Assembly: GCA_963734025.1 (NCBI GenBank)
Contig: CAVTFR010000011.1
Span: 124,001 to 188,000, forward strand
Source of the DNA: JACVRW01 sp963734025
GTDB taxonomy: Bacteria > Actinomycetota > Thermoleophilia > Solirubrobacterales > Thermoleophilaceae
Reading direction: 5' to 3'
DNA length: 64,000 nucleotides
A program made the translations under genes and the position numbers. Shown in pieces: positions 31,678 to 40,070 of the stretch. The notes below the pieces were generated by a model. That model searched no databases. It saw only the letters and a program-made list of their open reading frames with translations, and was not told the DNA's origin. The first letter of the stretch is position 1. The number at the start of each line of letters is the position of its first letter.

Positions 31678-32490
31678 TCAGCCCGCGCGCACCAATGGGG
31701 CCACGCCTCGCACCGCATCCCCGTGGGTGTCGAGCACGGCGAGCAGCTGCTCGAAGCGACGCCGGACCGTGCCGCCGAGAAACGCGCGACGCTCGTCCGG
31801 GGCCATCCCGACGCACTCCTTCCACAGGGAGCGGCCGGCGATGAAGCCCGCGGCGCCGCCCTGCACGGATATGCCGAGCTGCTCGCAGAACTCATCGTGA
31901 TCCACGCCGGCGGATAGGACCGCCCAAGGAGTCGAGACCGCGGACGAGACCGCCTCGCACGCGGCGAGTGAGCCGGGGTACTCGAGCTTGAGCAACTTCG
32001 CGCCACACGCCTCGAGGAGGACCGCGCTGTCGCGGATGAGCTCCCCCCGCCGAGCCGCGAACGCCGCGGGGCTCTCGTCCTCCAGCCGGTACGTCATCGC
32101 CTCGATGACGCACAGGAGGTGCTGCCTGTGGCAGTCCTCGAGCGCCGCGCGGACCAACCTGGCGGTGTGGCCGTCGAGGCCCTCTCGGTCCGGCCGGACG
32201 AAGACCATCACCTTGGCGGCGTGCGCGCCGCGCTCGCGTGCGCCCGCCGCGCCGAGGCCCTCGATCAGCCGCGAGCGGCGCAGCCCGTCGACGGTGTCGA
32301 AGCCGTCGGCCTCGATCCTGACCAGCAGCCCGACGTCGCGGGCCAGCGCGCCGCGCTCGACGATCTCCGTGACCGACACGTCCGGATCGAGGAGCACCGC
32401 GCTGGCGTCCCGCCCTACGGTGTCGACGATGTCGTACTTGATCGCGCGCTGCGCCTCGGCGCCTGCCGGAAGGCCCACCGCTTCGAGCAT
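31678..32490 (-). CDS. LacD-like class I aldolase (tagatose-1,6-bisphosphate aldolase type), start unresolved
   Basis: From ATG 32490, 270 residues with a TIM-barrel aldolase pattern: AQRAIKYDIVD (a Lys near the active site), LLVRIEADGFDT, AAKVMVFVRPD, LLCVIEAMTYRLED, AKLLKLEYPGS (Schiff-base Lys), TPWAVLSAGVDHDEFCEQL and AGFIAGRSLWKEC. Homology clearly extends 32 codons upstream in frame (EIGALARIADSAGRLSVIAA and on), but no ATG, GTG or TTG starts that part; the best-placed ATG (32588) is out of frame. Either an unusual start is used or a base is missing near 32585. It acts on a sugar bisphosphate in this locus. Confidence 0.8.
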   Translation of the reverse strand: MLEAVGLPAGAEAQRAIKYDIVDTVGRDASAVLLDPDVSVTEIVERGALARDVGLLVRIEADGFDTVDGLRRSRLIEGLGAAGARERGAHAAKVMVFVRPDREGLDGHTARLVRAALEDCHRQHLLCVIEAMTYRLEDESPAAFAARRGELIRDSAVLLEACGAKLLKLEYPGSLAACEAVSSAVSTPWAVLSAGVDHDEFCEQLGISVQGGAAGFIAGRSLWKECVGMAPDERRAFLGGTVRRRFEQLLAVLDTHGDAVRGVAPLVRAG

Positions 32491-32590
32491 CTCGACCAGC
32501 GGGTCGCCGTGGTCGGCGGCGATGACCGAGAGCCGGCCGGCCGAATCGGCGATCCGCGCCAGGGCGCCGATCTCGGCCGTGGTGACATCC

Positions 32591-32621
32591 TTGCTGCAAT
32601 TTTGTGCTGAACTAATGTGCC
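32591..32621 (+). promoter_or_regulatory. Promoter and probable SorC operator in the divergent spacer
   Basis: Forward promoter: -35 TTGCTG (32591-32596), -10 TAATGT (32613-32618), 16-nt spacer, before the kinase GTG at 32636. TGAACTAATGTGCC (32608-32621) resembles the reverse complement of the palindrome at 33569-33582 (TGAACATTTGTCCA), so both may bind the SorC regulator. Confidence 0.45.
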
Positions 32622-32635
32622 GAGGCTAGCGCGAG

Positions 32636-33559
32636 GTGCGAGGGAACGCAAACGCAGTCGTCGTCATCGTCGGGTCCGTCAACGTCGACCTGGTGGTGGC
32701 GGCCGAGCGGCTGCCAGGGCGGGGCGAGACGGTGCTGGGCCGCCGCCTCGAACGCCATGGCGGCGGCAAGGGGGCCAACGCGGCGGTCGCCGCGGCACGG
32801 CTGGGGGCCGAGGCACGGCTCGTCGCTGCCGTGGGCGACGATGACCTGGGACGCGAGGCCCTCGCCGAGCTGCGCCACGAGGGGGTCGGCGTCGATGGCG
32901 TGAGCGAAGTGCCCGGCGAGGCGACCGGCGCGGCGCTCATCGTGGTCGACGGGAGCGGCGACAATCAGATCGCAGTCGGAGCCGGCGCCAACGCCGTCCT
33001 CTCTCCTGAGGGTGTCCGGCGTGCGCTCGAGGGAGCCCTGGAGCGAGCCGGATGTCTGGTCGTCAGCCTGGAAATCCCGCATGAGGCCGTCCGCGCTGCC
33101 GTGGGGGCGGGGCGAGAGCTCGGGCTGCCGGTGGTCATCGACCCGGCGCCTGCGCGCGCGTCGGTCCTCGAGCTTGCGGCCTTCGGGCCGATCTTCGCGC
33201 CCAACGCGGGCGAGGCTCGGCAACTGACCGGCGAGGCGGACAAGCGGCGGGCGGCGGCCGCCCTGACGCGGCGCAGCGGTGCGCCGGTGATCGTCACCGA
33301 CGGCTCGGAGGGAGCGCTGTTGCTCGAGGAGAGCGGCGCCGAGCCGCTTGCCCTGCCGGCGCCGTCCGGCGTCGCGGCCGTGGACACCACCGGGGCCGGC
33401 GACACGTTCTCAGGAGCCCTGGCCACCCGCATCGCCGCCGGCGACGACCTGCGCGCCGCCGCGGCCTTCGCCGTGGCGGCCGGCGCCTGTGCGGTACGCG
33501 CCCGCGGCGCGCGCAGCGCCATGCCGACCGAGGCAGAAGTGCACGCTATCGCGGGCTGA
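32636..33559 (+). CDS. PfkB family carbohydrate kinase (ribokinase-like)
   Basis: 307 residues from GTG 32636. The first signature region has GSVNVDLVVAAERLPGRGE and GGGKGANAAVAAARLG; substrate-side residues are in EIPHEAV, FAPNAGEARQL marks the nucleotide side, and the catalytic signature DTTGAGDTFSGAL has the general-base Asp (about 258). It phosphorylates a sugar with ATP and looks closest to ribokinase, but specificity is not settled. It is divergent from the aldolase and lies 82 nt before the ABC importer operon. Confidence 0.9.
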   Translation: MRGNANAVVVIVGSVNVDLVVAAERLPGRGETVLGRRLERHGGGKGANAAVAAARLGAEARLVAAVGDDDLGREALAELRHEGVGVDGVSEVPGEATGAALIVVDGSGDNQIAVGAGANAVLSPEGVRRALEGALERAGCLVVSLEIPHEAVRAAVGAGRELGLPVVIDPAPARASVLELAAFGPIFAPNAGEARQLTGEADKRRAAAALTRRSGAPVIVTDGSEGALLLEESGAEPLALPAPSGVAAVDTTGAGDTFSGALATRIAAGDDLRAAAAFAVAAGACAVRARGARSAMPTEAEVHAIAG

Positions 33560-33568
33560 CATTCGTTC

Positions 33569-33596
33569 TGGACAAATGTTCAGCGACTGGTAGACT
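33569..33596 (+). promoter_or_regulatory. ABC importer promoter with palindromic operator
   Basis: TGGACA-AA-TGTTCA (33569-33582) is a near-perfect inverted repeat. Its left arm doubles as a -35 box (TGGACA), with the -10 TAGACT at 33591-33596 after 16 nt. The start of the ATPase gene is at 33642 with GAGGAGG before it. A repressor here would block RNA polymerase. Confidence 0.55.
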
Positions 33597-33641
33597 CGCG
33601 CCCGCCGAGTCCCATGCGCCGGCTGAGGAGGAGCTGCTGCC

Positions 33642-34415
33642 ATGCCCGACCCCGTGCTGGAGGCGCGCCAGATCGTAAAGCGCTTTGGCCGTGTGCAGGC
33701 GCTGCGAGGCGCGAATCTCACCGTCTACCCGGAAGAGGTCGTCGCGCTGGTGGGCGATAACGGGGCGGGCAAGAGCACGCTGGTGAAGACGATGGTCGGC
33801 GTCCATCCTCCCGACGAGGGCGAGATCCTCTTCCAGGGCAAGCCGGTGACGGTCAACACGCCGCACGACGCCCGCGATCTGGGCATCGAGACCGTCTATC
33901 AGGACCTCGCGCTGGCGGCGGAGGTCGACCCGGCGGCGAACATGTTCCTGGGCCGGGAGATCCTGCGCTCCGGGCCGCTCGGCAGGCTCGGCTTCCTGGA
34001 CAAGCCGGCGATGCGACGGCGAAGCGACGAGGCGTTCGACTCGCTCGGCGTCAGCATCCAGGACACGAGCGCGCGGGTGGCCAACATGTCCGGCGGCCAG
34101 CGCCAGGGGATCGCCATCTGCCGCGCGGTCACATGGGCGAGCAAGATCGTCTTCATGGACGAGCCGACGGCGGCGCTCGGCGTCGTCCAGACCCGCAACG
34201 TCCTCGACCACATCCGGCGAGTGCGCGAGCACGGGCTTTCGGTCGTCCTGATCAGCCACAACATGCCGGAGGTCTTCGAGGTCGCCGACCGCATCGAGGT
34301 GCTGCGGCTCGGCGAGCGCGTCGCGAGCCTGAGGCCGAAGGACGTGTCGATGGAGGACGTGGTCGCCGCGATGACCGGCGCGCTCACCTTCCACGAGCAG
34401 GAGGACGGGGGGTGA
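33642..34415 (+). CDS. Ribose/fructose-type sugar ABC importer, ATP-binding protein
   Basis: 257 residues with one ATPase domain. Walker A is GDNGAGKST (about 38-46), the Q-loop is at TVYQDLALAAEVDPAANMFLG, the signature is MSGGQRQGIAICRA and Walker B is IVFMDEPTAALG; the H-loop is ISHNMPEV. The CUT2 family normally has a double-length RbsA; single-domain forms (FrcA-like) are known and form dimers. It is the first gene of an importer operon with the permease and binding protein and overlaps the permease by 4 nt. Confidence 0.92.
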   Translation: MPDPVLEARQIVKRFGRVQALRGANLTVYPEEVVALVGDNGAGKSTLVKTMVGVHPPDEGEILFQGKPVTVNTPHDARDLGIETVYQDLALAAEVDPAANMFLGREILRSGPLGRLGFLDKPAMRRRSDEAFDSLGVSIQDTSARVANMSGGQRQGIAICRAVTWASKIVFMDEPTAALGVVQTRNVLDHIRRVREHGLSVVLISHNMPEVFEVADRIEVLRLGERVASLRPKDVSMEDVVAAMTGALTFHEQEDGG

Positions 34416-35446
34416 CCACGCCCGCGACGCCACCCCCCGGCGTCGATTCGGAGGAGCCGCTCGAGGAGGAGCGGGAGCCATGGTGGCAGCGGCTCGTCAC
34501 GGGCTCGAGCACGTCGATCGCGCTGATCCTGGTCGCGCTGATCGCCGTCTTCTCGTTCCTGCAGCCCGAGGAGTTCTTCGACGTCAACAACGCTCGCAAC
34601 ATCGCGACAGACGCCGCGGTCCTGCTCGTACTCGCGGTCGGCCTGACCTACGTGATCATCACCGCCGGCATCGACCTCTCGGTGGGCGCGGTGCTCGTCT
34701 TCGCCGGCGTCGTGGCCGCGAAGGTCATGAACGAGATGGGCGGCGACAGCTGGGGCGTCATCCTCGTCGGCCTCGCGGTCGCGCTAGCGTCCGGACTCGC
34801 ATGGGGCCTTCTGAACGGCTTCCTCGTCGCCAAGGCGAAGCTTCCCGCCTTCATAGTCACGCTCGGCACGCTGGGCATGGCGCTCGGCTCGGCGCTGCTG
34901 ATCACGGGCGGCGTCGACCAGCGCGACGTGCCCTTCAGGCTCATCGACACGATCGGCAGCGGCCGGGCGTTCGGCGAGATCCCCTACCTCGTGCTGATCG
35001 CGGCGGCCGTCGCGCTCGTGTTCGGCATCATCCTCGCCGCGACGCGCTTCGGCCGCTACACGTACGCGATCGGGTCGAACGAGGAGGCCGTGCGGCGCGC
35101 GGGCGTCAACGTCGATGCCCACCTCATCAAGGTCTACGCGATCGGCGGGACGCTGTCCGGCCTCGCCGGCTTCATGTCGCTCGCGCGCTTCGGCACCACC
35201 ACGATCGGGGGCCACTCCACGGACAACCTCGATGCGATCGCGGCGGTCGTCATCGGCGGGACGAGCCTGTTCGGCGGTATCGGCACGATCATCGGGACGG
35301 TCGTCGGCGTCTTCATCCCGGCCGTTCTCCGGAACGGCTTCATCATCGTCGGGGTCCAGCCGTTCTGGCAGCAGGTGGCTGTGGGCGCCGTCCTGATCGT
35401 GGCGGTCTACCTCGACCAGCTGCGCCGGGCTCGCTACCGGCGCTGA
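34412..35446 (+). CDS. Sugar ABC importer permease (RbsC-like)
   Basis: 344 residues from GTG 34412 (GTGA overlap). After an acidic 35-residue N-terminal tail there are 8-10 membrane helices. Family motifs include LAVGLTYVIITAGIDLSVGAVLVFAG, KLPAFIVTLGTLGMALG, GRYTYAIGSNEEAVRRAGVNV (cytoplasmic coupling loop) and TTIGGHSTDNLDAIAAVVIGGTSLFGG. This is the CUT2 (ribose, xylose, fructose, galactose) permease family. It forms the channel with the ATPase encoded upstream. Confidence 0.93.
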   Translation: MTTPATPPPGVDSEEPLEEEREPWWQRLVTGSSTSIALILVALIAVFSFLQPEEFFDVNNARNIATDAAVLLVLAVGLTYVIITAGIDLSVGAVLVFAGVVAAKVMNEMGGDSWGVILVGLAVALASGLAWGLLNGFLVAKAKLPAFIVTLGTLGMALGSALLITGGVDQRDVPFRLIDTIGSGRAFGEIPYLVLIAAAVALVFGIILAATRFGRYTYAIGSNEEAVRRAGVNVDAHLIKVYAIGGTLSGLAGFMSLARFGTTTIGGHSTDNLDAIAAVVIGGTSLFGGIGTIIGTVVGVFIPAVLRNGFIIVGVQPFWQQVAVGAVLIVAVYLDQLRRARYRR

Positions 35447-35476
35447 TGCATTTCCCCAACAGGAGGAGGAGATCTG

Positions 35477-36481
35477 ATGTCAAGCACAGCACGAGGCCCA
35501 CGGTGGCGGCTCACGTTCATTGCCGTGCTCGCGCTCACGGCAGCTCTGCTCGTCGGCGCCTGTGGTGACGACGACGACGACGGTGGAGGCGGCGGAGGCG
35601 GCGGTGGCGGCGGCGGCTACTCGATGACGCTCATCGCCGGCGTTCGCGGTGACGAGTTCTACATCACGATGAACTGCGGCGCCCAGGAAGAAGCCCGAAA
35701 GCAGGGTGTCGACCTGGACTTCCAGGGGCCCGACCAGTTCGATGCCTCGCTGCAGACGCCGATCGTCAACGCGGTCACGCAGAAGAAGCCCGATGCGATC
35801 CTGATCGCGCCCACCGACACCCAGGCGATGTACGTCCCGATCAAGGCGGCCGCCGATGCAGGCATAACGATCGTGCTCGTCGACACCACGCTCGAGCAGC
35901 CCGACCTGGCGGTGTCGCAGATCGCGTCGGACAACGAGGCCGGCGGCCGCGAGGCCGCCAAGGCGCTTGGCGACCTGATCGGCGGCGAGGGCAAGGTCTT
36001 CGTCAACAACGTGAACCCGGGCATCTCGACCACCGACGCGCGCGCCTCCGGCTTCGAGGACGAGGCCAAGAGCCTCGGTCTCGAATACGTCGGGATGGAA
36101 TTCAACGACGACGACCCGGCCAAGGCGGCGGCGATCGCCAAGGCACAGCTCGCCAAGAACCCCGATCTCGCGGGCATCTTCGGGACCAACCTGTTCGGGG
36201 CCGAGGGCTCGGCCACCGGCGTGCGCGAGGCCGGCAAGGGCGGGGACGTCAAGATCGTCGGGTTCGACGCCGGCCCCAAGCAGATGGAGGACCTCGAGAG
36301 CGGGCTGATCCAGGCGCTCGTCGCCCAGAAGCCCGCCGACATCGGCAGGTTCGGCGTGCAGCAGGCCGTGGCGGCACTCGACGGCAAGCCGGTGAAGGAG
36401 AAGATCGGCACCGAGTCGGTGACGCTCACCAAGGACAACCTCGAGGAGAACCCGGACATCCCGTACAAGTCCGAGTGCTAG
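35477..36481 (+). CDS. Sugar ABC importer substrate-binding lipoprotein
   Basis: 334 residues with AGGAGGAGA before the ATG. A signal peptide ends in the lipobox LVGAC (Cys29), followed by an acid run (Asp5) and a pure glycine linker (12 residues, about 36-47) that tethers the mature domain. The periplasmic-binding-protein type 1 fold has SLQTPIVNAVTQKKPDAILIAPTDTQAM, VSQIASDNEAGGREAA and DVKIVGFDAGPKQ. It delivers a sugar to the RbsC-like permease. Its TAG overlaps the stop of the convergent kinase gene. Confidence 0.93.
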   Translation: MSSTARGPRWRLTFIAVLALTAALLVGACGDDDDDGGGGGGGGGGGGYSMTLIAGVRGDEFYITMNCGAQEEARKQGVDLDFQGPDQFDASLQTPIVNAVTQKKPDAILIAPTDTQAMYVPIKAAADAGITIVLVDTTLEQPDLAVSQIASDNEAGGREAAKALGDLIGGEGKVFVNNVNPGISTTDARASGFEDEAKSLGLEYVGMEFNDDDPAKAAAIAKAQLAKNPDLAGIFGTNLFGAEGSATGVREAGKGGDVKIVGFDAGPKQMEDLESGLIQALVAQKPADIGRFGVQQAVAALDGKPVKEKIGTESVTLTKDNLEENPDIPYKSEC

Positions 36482-37860
36482 TCACACGCGCTGCGGGGTG
36501 CGGCCGGAAGGCCGCGCCCCGCCGGCGCGCTCAAGGAAGGCAGCTCGTCGACGCTCGCGAACATCCCCGCGGCGACGCCGCCGAGGAGCGCCGCGCCGCG
36601 GGCGCCTGCCTCGACGACCGGCGGAGCCTCGACGGCTCCGAGGCCGGCCTTCGACGCACGCACGGCCTCGTCCCGTGCCCAGCCCCCGGTGACGACGATC
36701 CGCCGGTGCGGGCCGGCGACCTCCTCGGTCGCCCGCAGCAGCAACTCGACCTCGGTGGCCACGGCGTCGACGGCTGCGCGCCAGATGCGCGCCGGCGGGA
36801 CGCCGGCCGGCAGGCGTAGCGGGCGGCGGTCGAGCGAGTGCAACTCGAGCTCGAGTGAGGGAGCCTCGCCGGGAGCGGTGGCGAGCGCCCCTGCGGCGAG
36901 CTCGGACCGGCCCGCGGCGTCGACACCGAGGCGGTCGAGAACCTCCTGTAGGGCGATGCCGGACCAGACCCCGGCCAGCAGCGCCTGGCGGCCCTCGGAC
37001 AGGTGGAACCCGACGGTCACCCCGGCGGCGACGCTGCGGCGGACCTCCTCCGGCCCCAAGGGCGGCGCCACCACGCGCACCAGCGCCTCGGCCGTGCCGC
37101 AGGAGTCGAGCACGTCGCCTGGAGCGACCACGCCGACGCCGGCGCCGGCGCAGAGATGGTCGTGGCCGGCGACGGTGAGGACGGCGCCGCGGGCCTTCGG
37201 CAACGCCGCGCCATCGGCGGCGCCGGCCGGCGTGCCCGCGAGCACCAGCTCGGGCAGCAGATCGTCCGGCAGCTCGGCCCATGCGAGCGCGTCTGCCAAC
37301 GGCGCCTTCGCCGCCAGATCGAGCATTCCCGTCCGCGATGACAGCGACAGCTCGGCCACGTCGCGGCCGCCGAGCCGCCGCACGACCCACTCTCCGACGT
37401 TCAGCCAGCGGCGCCCGGCACGCGCGGGGGGATGATGGTCGACGAGCCAGCGCAGCTTCGCGAGCGTGCACAGCGGGCTTGCGGGCAGACCCGTGCGCTC
37501 GCTGAAGCGCTCCGCATCGAGGTCGGCGGCGATCCGCGTCGCCTCTTCCCCACCGCGTGCGTCATGCCAGGCGATGGCCGGATGCAGCACCCGGTCCTCC
37601 CCGTCGAGCAGTACGCCCGCCTCGGCCATGCTCGTCACGCCGACGCCCCGCACGTGGCCCTCGGGAGCCGCGGCGAGGGCCGCGGCCGCGGCCTCCACGG
37701 CCGCGGCGAAGAGCGCGTCGGGGTCGACCTCGGCGCCGGTGGGAACCTGCCGCCAGGGGGTCGGCGCCCTGCCATGAGCGAGCTCGCGTCCGTCGGCGCC
37801 CACGACCGCCGCCTTGCAGGCGGAGGTGCCGACGTCGATGCCCACGAGCAGGTCCGTCAA
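36478..37860 (-). CDS. FGGY family carbohydrate kinase
   Basis: 460 residues from TTG 37860 (TTGA overlap with the upstream gene; GTG 37845 is an alternative). The N-terminal ATPase fold starts LVGIDVGTSACKAAVVG; HPAIAWHDARGGEEA holds the catalytic Asp region, TVAGHDHLCAGAGVGVVAPGD the second domain, and IVVTGGWARDEAVRASKAGLG the adenosine motif. The family phosphorylates sugars such as xylulose, gluconate, rhamnulose or glycerol; I cannot choose. It is co-translated with a phosphomannose isomerase-like gene and a LacC-like kinase, and convergent with the importer operon. Confidence 0.9.
   Translation of the reverse strand: MTDLLVGIDVGTSACKAAVVGADGRELAHGRAPTPWRQVPTGAEVDPDALFAAAVEAAAAALAAAPEGHVRGVGVTSMAEAGVLLDGEDRVLHPAIAWHDARGGEEATRIAADLDAERFSERTGLPASPLCTLAKLRWLVDHHPPARAGRRWLNVGEWVVRRLGGRDVAELSLSSRTGMLDLAAKAPLADALAWAELPDDLLPELVLAGTPAGAADGAALPKARGAVLTVAGHDHLCAGAGVGVVAPGDVLDSCGTAEALVRVVAPPLGPEEVRRSVAAGVTVGFHLSEGRQALLAGVWSGIALQEVLDRLGVDAAGRSELAAGALATAPGEAPSLELELHSLDRRPLRLPAGVPPARIWRAAVDAVATEVELLLRATEEVAGPHRRIVVTGGWARDEAVRASKAGLGAVEAPPVVEAGARGAALLGGVAAGMFASVDELPSLSAPAGRGLPAAPRSACD
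36493..36522 (+). terminator. Hairpin with GNRA tetraloop after the importer operon
   Basis: A 13-bp stem GCGGGG-T-GCGGCC (36493-36505) pairs with GGCCGC-G-CCCCGC (36510-36522), with one T-G pair, closed by GGAA. It starts 12 nt after the binding-protein stop. It lies inside the 3' coding end of the convergent FGGY kinase gene. Confidence 0.65.
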
Positions 37861-38876
37861 GCGCCGGCCCCGTTCGCACCGGAGGCCGGCGGGCGGCAGG
37901 CGATCAGCACGAGCTCGCCGCTCACCCGACACGCCCCGGCGCCGTGCGGCAGCAGCAGCGTGTCGCCGCGGCGCAGCGGCAGCGGCTCACCGGCCTCGGG
38001 CTCGAGCGCCCCGTGACCCTCCAGGACGACGAGGATCGCGAAGCCGGGGTCGATCTCGGCCTCCGGGGCCGGCGCGACACGTTCGGCGCGAAAGAACGGG
38101 TCCGCCTGGGCGGGCAGGAGCCGGGCAACCGGCCCGTCGGGCTGCGGCCCGCGCAGCGTCGCGACGTCGACGCCCGAGCGCTCGACGCATTCGAGGGCGC
38201 TCTCCCAGCCAAGGCCGAGGGTGGCCTCGTGCGGGTCGTCGATCCCGAAGCCCTCCCACTCGAGCAGCACCGAGAGGTCGGTCGGCTCCTGCAGCTCTAC
38301 GATCAAAAGCCCCTCGCCGATTGCGTGGGGCACGCCGGCCGGCACGAAGAGCGTGTCCCCCGGCCCAACGGCTGCGGGGTTGAGCGCGCCGAGCATGGCG
38401 GCGTGGTCCTGCTCGTCCACCCAGCGCTCGAGCGTCTCGGCCGGCACGTCCTCGCGGAAGCCGACATGCACGAGTGCGTCGGGGCCGCTCGCGGCGATGA
38501 CGATCCAGGCCTCGGTCTTGCCGTACGGCGTGCCGAGCGCGGCCCGCGCGAACGGCCCGTCGGGATGGACGTGGACAGGCAGCCGCTGGCCGGCGTCGAG
38601 CAGCTTGACGAGCAGCGCCGGATCGGCCCCATGGCGGGCGGCGTGGCCGGCGCCCAGGAAGCCTTCCGGGTCGGCGGCGATCGCGTCGCGCAGCAGCTCG
38701 CCGCCGGGCAGCCGGCTCAGGCCGCGCTCCTCCTCGCCGAACACCGTGGTCGTGGAGCCCACCCAGTCCTCCGGCACCCGGGCGCCCGGCGGCTCGGTGC
38801 CGCGCAGCGCCGCGATGGCGGGCCCACCGAGATAGAAGCGCTCGATGCTGTTGGGCTCCAGGACGAGCGGCCTCAC
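37857..38876 (-). CDS. manA: Type I mannose-6-phosphate isomerase-like protein
   Basis: 339 residues from GTG 38876 (GTGA overlap with the upstream kinase). Zinc-site motifs are RLPVHVHPD (Gln/His region, about residue 99), KTEAWIVIA (Glu, about 122) and VPAGVPHAIGEGLLIVELQEPTDLS (His, about 176). A C-terminal cupin strand region (HGALEPEAGEPLPLRRGDTLLLPHGAG) ends it. It would interconvert an aldose and a ketose phosphate. In this operon the substrate may be a less common hexose phosphate and not mannose 6-phosphate. Confidence 0.85.
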   Translation of the reverse strand: MRPLVLEPNSIERFYLGGPAIAALRGTEPPGARVPEDWVGSTTTVFGEEERGLSRLPGGELLRDAIAADPEGFLGAGHAARHGADPALLVKLLDAGQRLPVHVHPDGPFARAALGTPYGKTEAWIVIAASGPDALVHVGFREDVPAETLERWVDEQDHAAMLGALNPAAVGPGDTLFVPAGVPHAIGEGLLIVELQEPTDLSVLLEWEGFGIDDPHEATLGLGWESALECVERSGVDVATLRGPQPDGPVARLLPAQADPFFRAERVAPAPEAEIDPGFAILVVLEGHGALEPEAGEPLPLRRGDTLLLPHGAGACRVSGELVLIACRPPASGANGAGA

Positions 38877-39850
38877 GGCGCCCGCACCTCCGCCCCCGCC
38901 AGCTGCTCGGCCAAGGCCAGGTCGATCGCGCCGGCCTTCGCCGTTTCGACGCTCGCCGCGGCCGTCGCGAGACCGAGGGCGACCGCGTTGTCGAACGGCT
39001 CGCCGCGCTCGAGCCCCACGCACAGGCCGCCGACGAGCGCGTCGCCCGCGCCGATCGGGTTGCGTACCTCGACGCGCGGCGCCGCGTGCCAGCGCGGCTC
39101 GCCACCCTCGACCAACACCGCGGCGCCCGCCGCGCCCGCGGTGACGATCGCCGCGCGCGCACCGCGCGCAACGAGCCCCGCGGCAGCGGCGGCGGCTCGC
39201 TGCCGGACCTCGGCCGGGTCGCCGGCCTCGACCGTCTCGTCGGCGCGACCGAGCAGCAGCCCCTCCGCCTCGGCGAGGTTCGGCGTCACGACGTCTGGCC
39301 GCGCGCCCAGCGCGGCGGCGAGTAGCGGCCCGTTCGCGTCAACAATGGCTCGTGCGCCGCGCTCGCGCGCCAGCGCCACCAGCCGGGCATAGCCGTCCTC
39401 GGGCGCCCCCGGCGGCGTGCTTCCGCTGCACGCCAGCAGCGCATGGCGGTCGAGCGCAGCGCCGATCGCGCCCTCGTACCGTTCCCAGTCACCGCTGCCG
39501 AGGCGCGGTCCGGGCTCGTTCATGACCGTCACCCGGCCGCCTCGCTCGAGCACGACCGCTGTCGAGCGCAGCTCGCCGGCGACCGGGACCGCCTCGACGC
39601 CCAGGCCCTCGTCGGCGAGCAGCCGCACCGCGGCCTGTCCGGTGTGCCCGGGGGCGAAGCCGAGCAGCAGGGCACTCGCATGCAACGCCTGCGCCACCCG
39701 CGCGACGTTGACTCCCTTGCCTCCGGCGGTGACCGCGACGTCATCGAAGCGCAGGACCTCGCCGGGCCTCAGCTCGTCGATGGTGAGCGTGCGGTCGATC
39801 GTGAGGTTCGGGCCGGCGATGAGCATGCGATGCCTGCCAGGCATCGTCAC
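38873..39850 (-). CDS. PfkB-type hexose-phosphate kinase (1-phosphofructokinase / tagatose-6-phosphate kinase type)
   Basis: 325 residues from ATG 39850 (ATG 39826, MLIAGPNLTIDRTL, is also good). Motifs: GGKGVNVARVAQALHASALLLGFAPG, GGRVTVMNEPGP (the T/N-E-P substrate loop of the LacC/FruK subfamily), SGSTPPGAPEDGYA, and the catalytic NPIGAGDALVGGL (Asp about 258). LacC/FruK enzymes add the second phosphate to a hexose phosphate, which a LacD-like aldolase can then cleave; such an aldolase is encoded at 31.7 kb. It heads a three-gene operon. Confidence 0.88.
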   Translation of the reverse strand: MTMPGRHRMLIAGPNLTIDRTLTIDELRPGEVLRFDDVAVTAGGKGVNVARVAQALHASALLLGFAPGHTGQAAVRLLADEGLGVEAVPVAGELRSTAVVLERGGRVTVMNEPGPRLGSGDWERYEGAIGAALDRHALLACSGSTPPGAPEDGYARLVALARERGARAIVDANGPLLAAALGARPDVVTPNLAEAEGLLLGRADETVEAGDPAEVRQRAAAAAAGLVARGARAAIVTAGAAGAAVLVEGGEPRWHAAPRVEVRNPIGAGDALVGGLCVGLERGEPFDNAVALGLATAAASVETAKAGAIDLALAEQLAGAEVRAP

Positions 39851-40070
39851 CGGCCGCTGACTGCGATGTCAAGACACTGCGCGCGGAACAGCGTCCCGCC
39901 TCCGGGGTCACGACCATCCGGGCATACCGGATCGCCGCCGCGAGGGCGGTCGCTCACGCCGCGTCCCAGCAGCGATCGGAGCCCGGCCCCGCTACCTCCC
40001 AACCCGACCACGTGGGACCATGCTCCCGGCGCCCGATGAACCGCGCCGTGCCGCAAGTCGTGGAGGAGCG

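Noticed and set aside
35570..35625. Asp and Gly codon tracts in the binding protein as a sequencing artefact or microsatellite
   Set aside because: Acidic and glycine linkers directly after a lipobox Cys are normal in actinobacterial lipoproteins, and the frame is kept.
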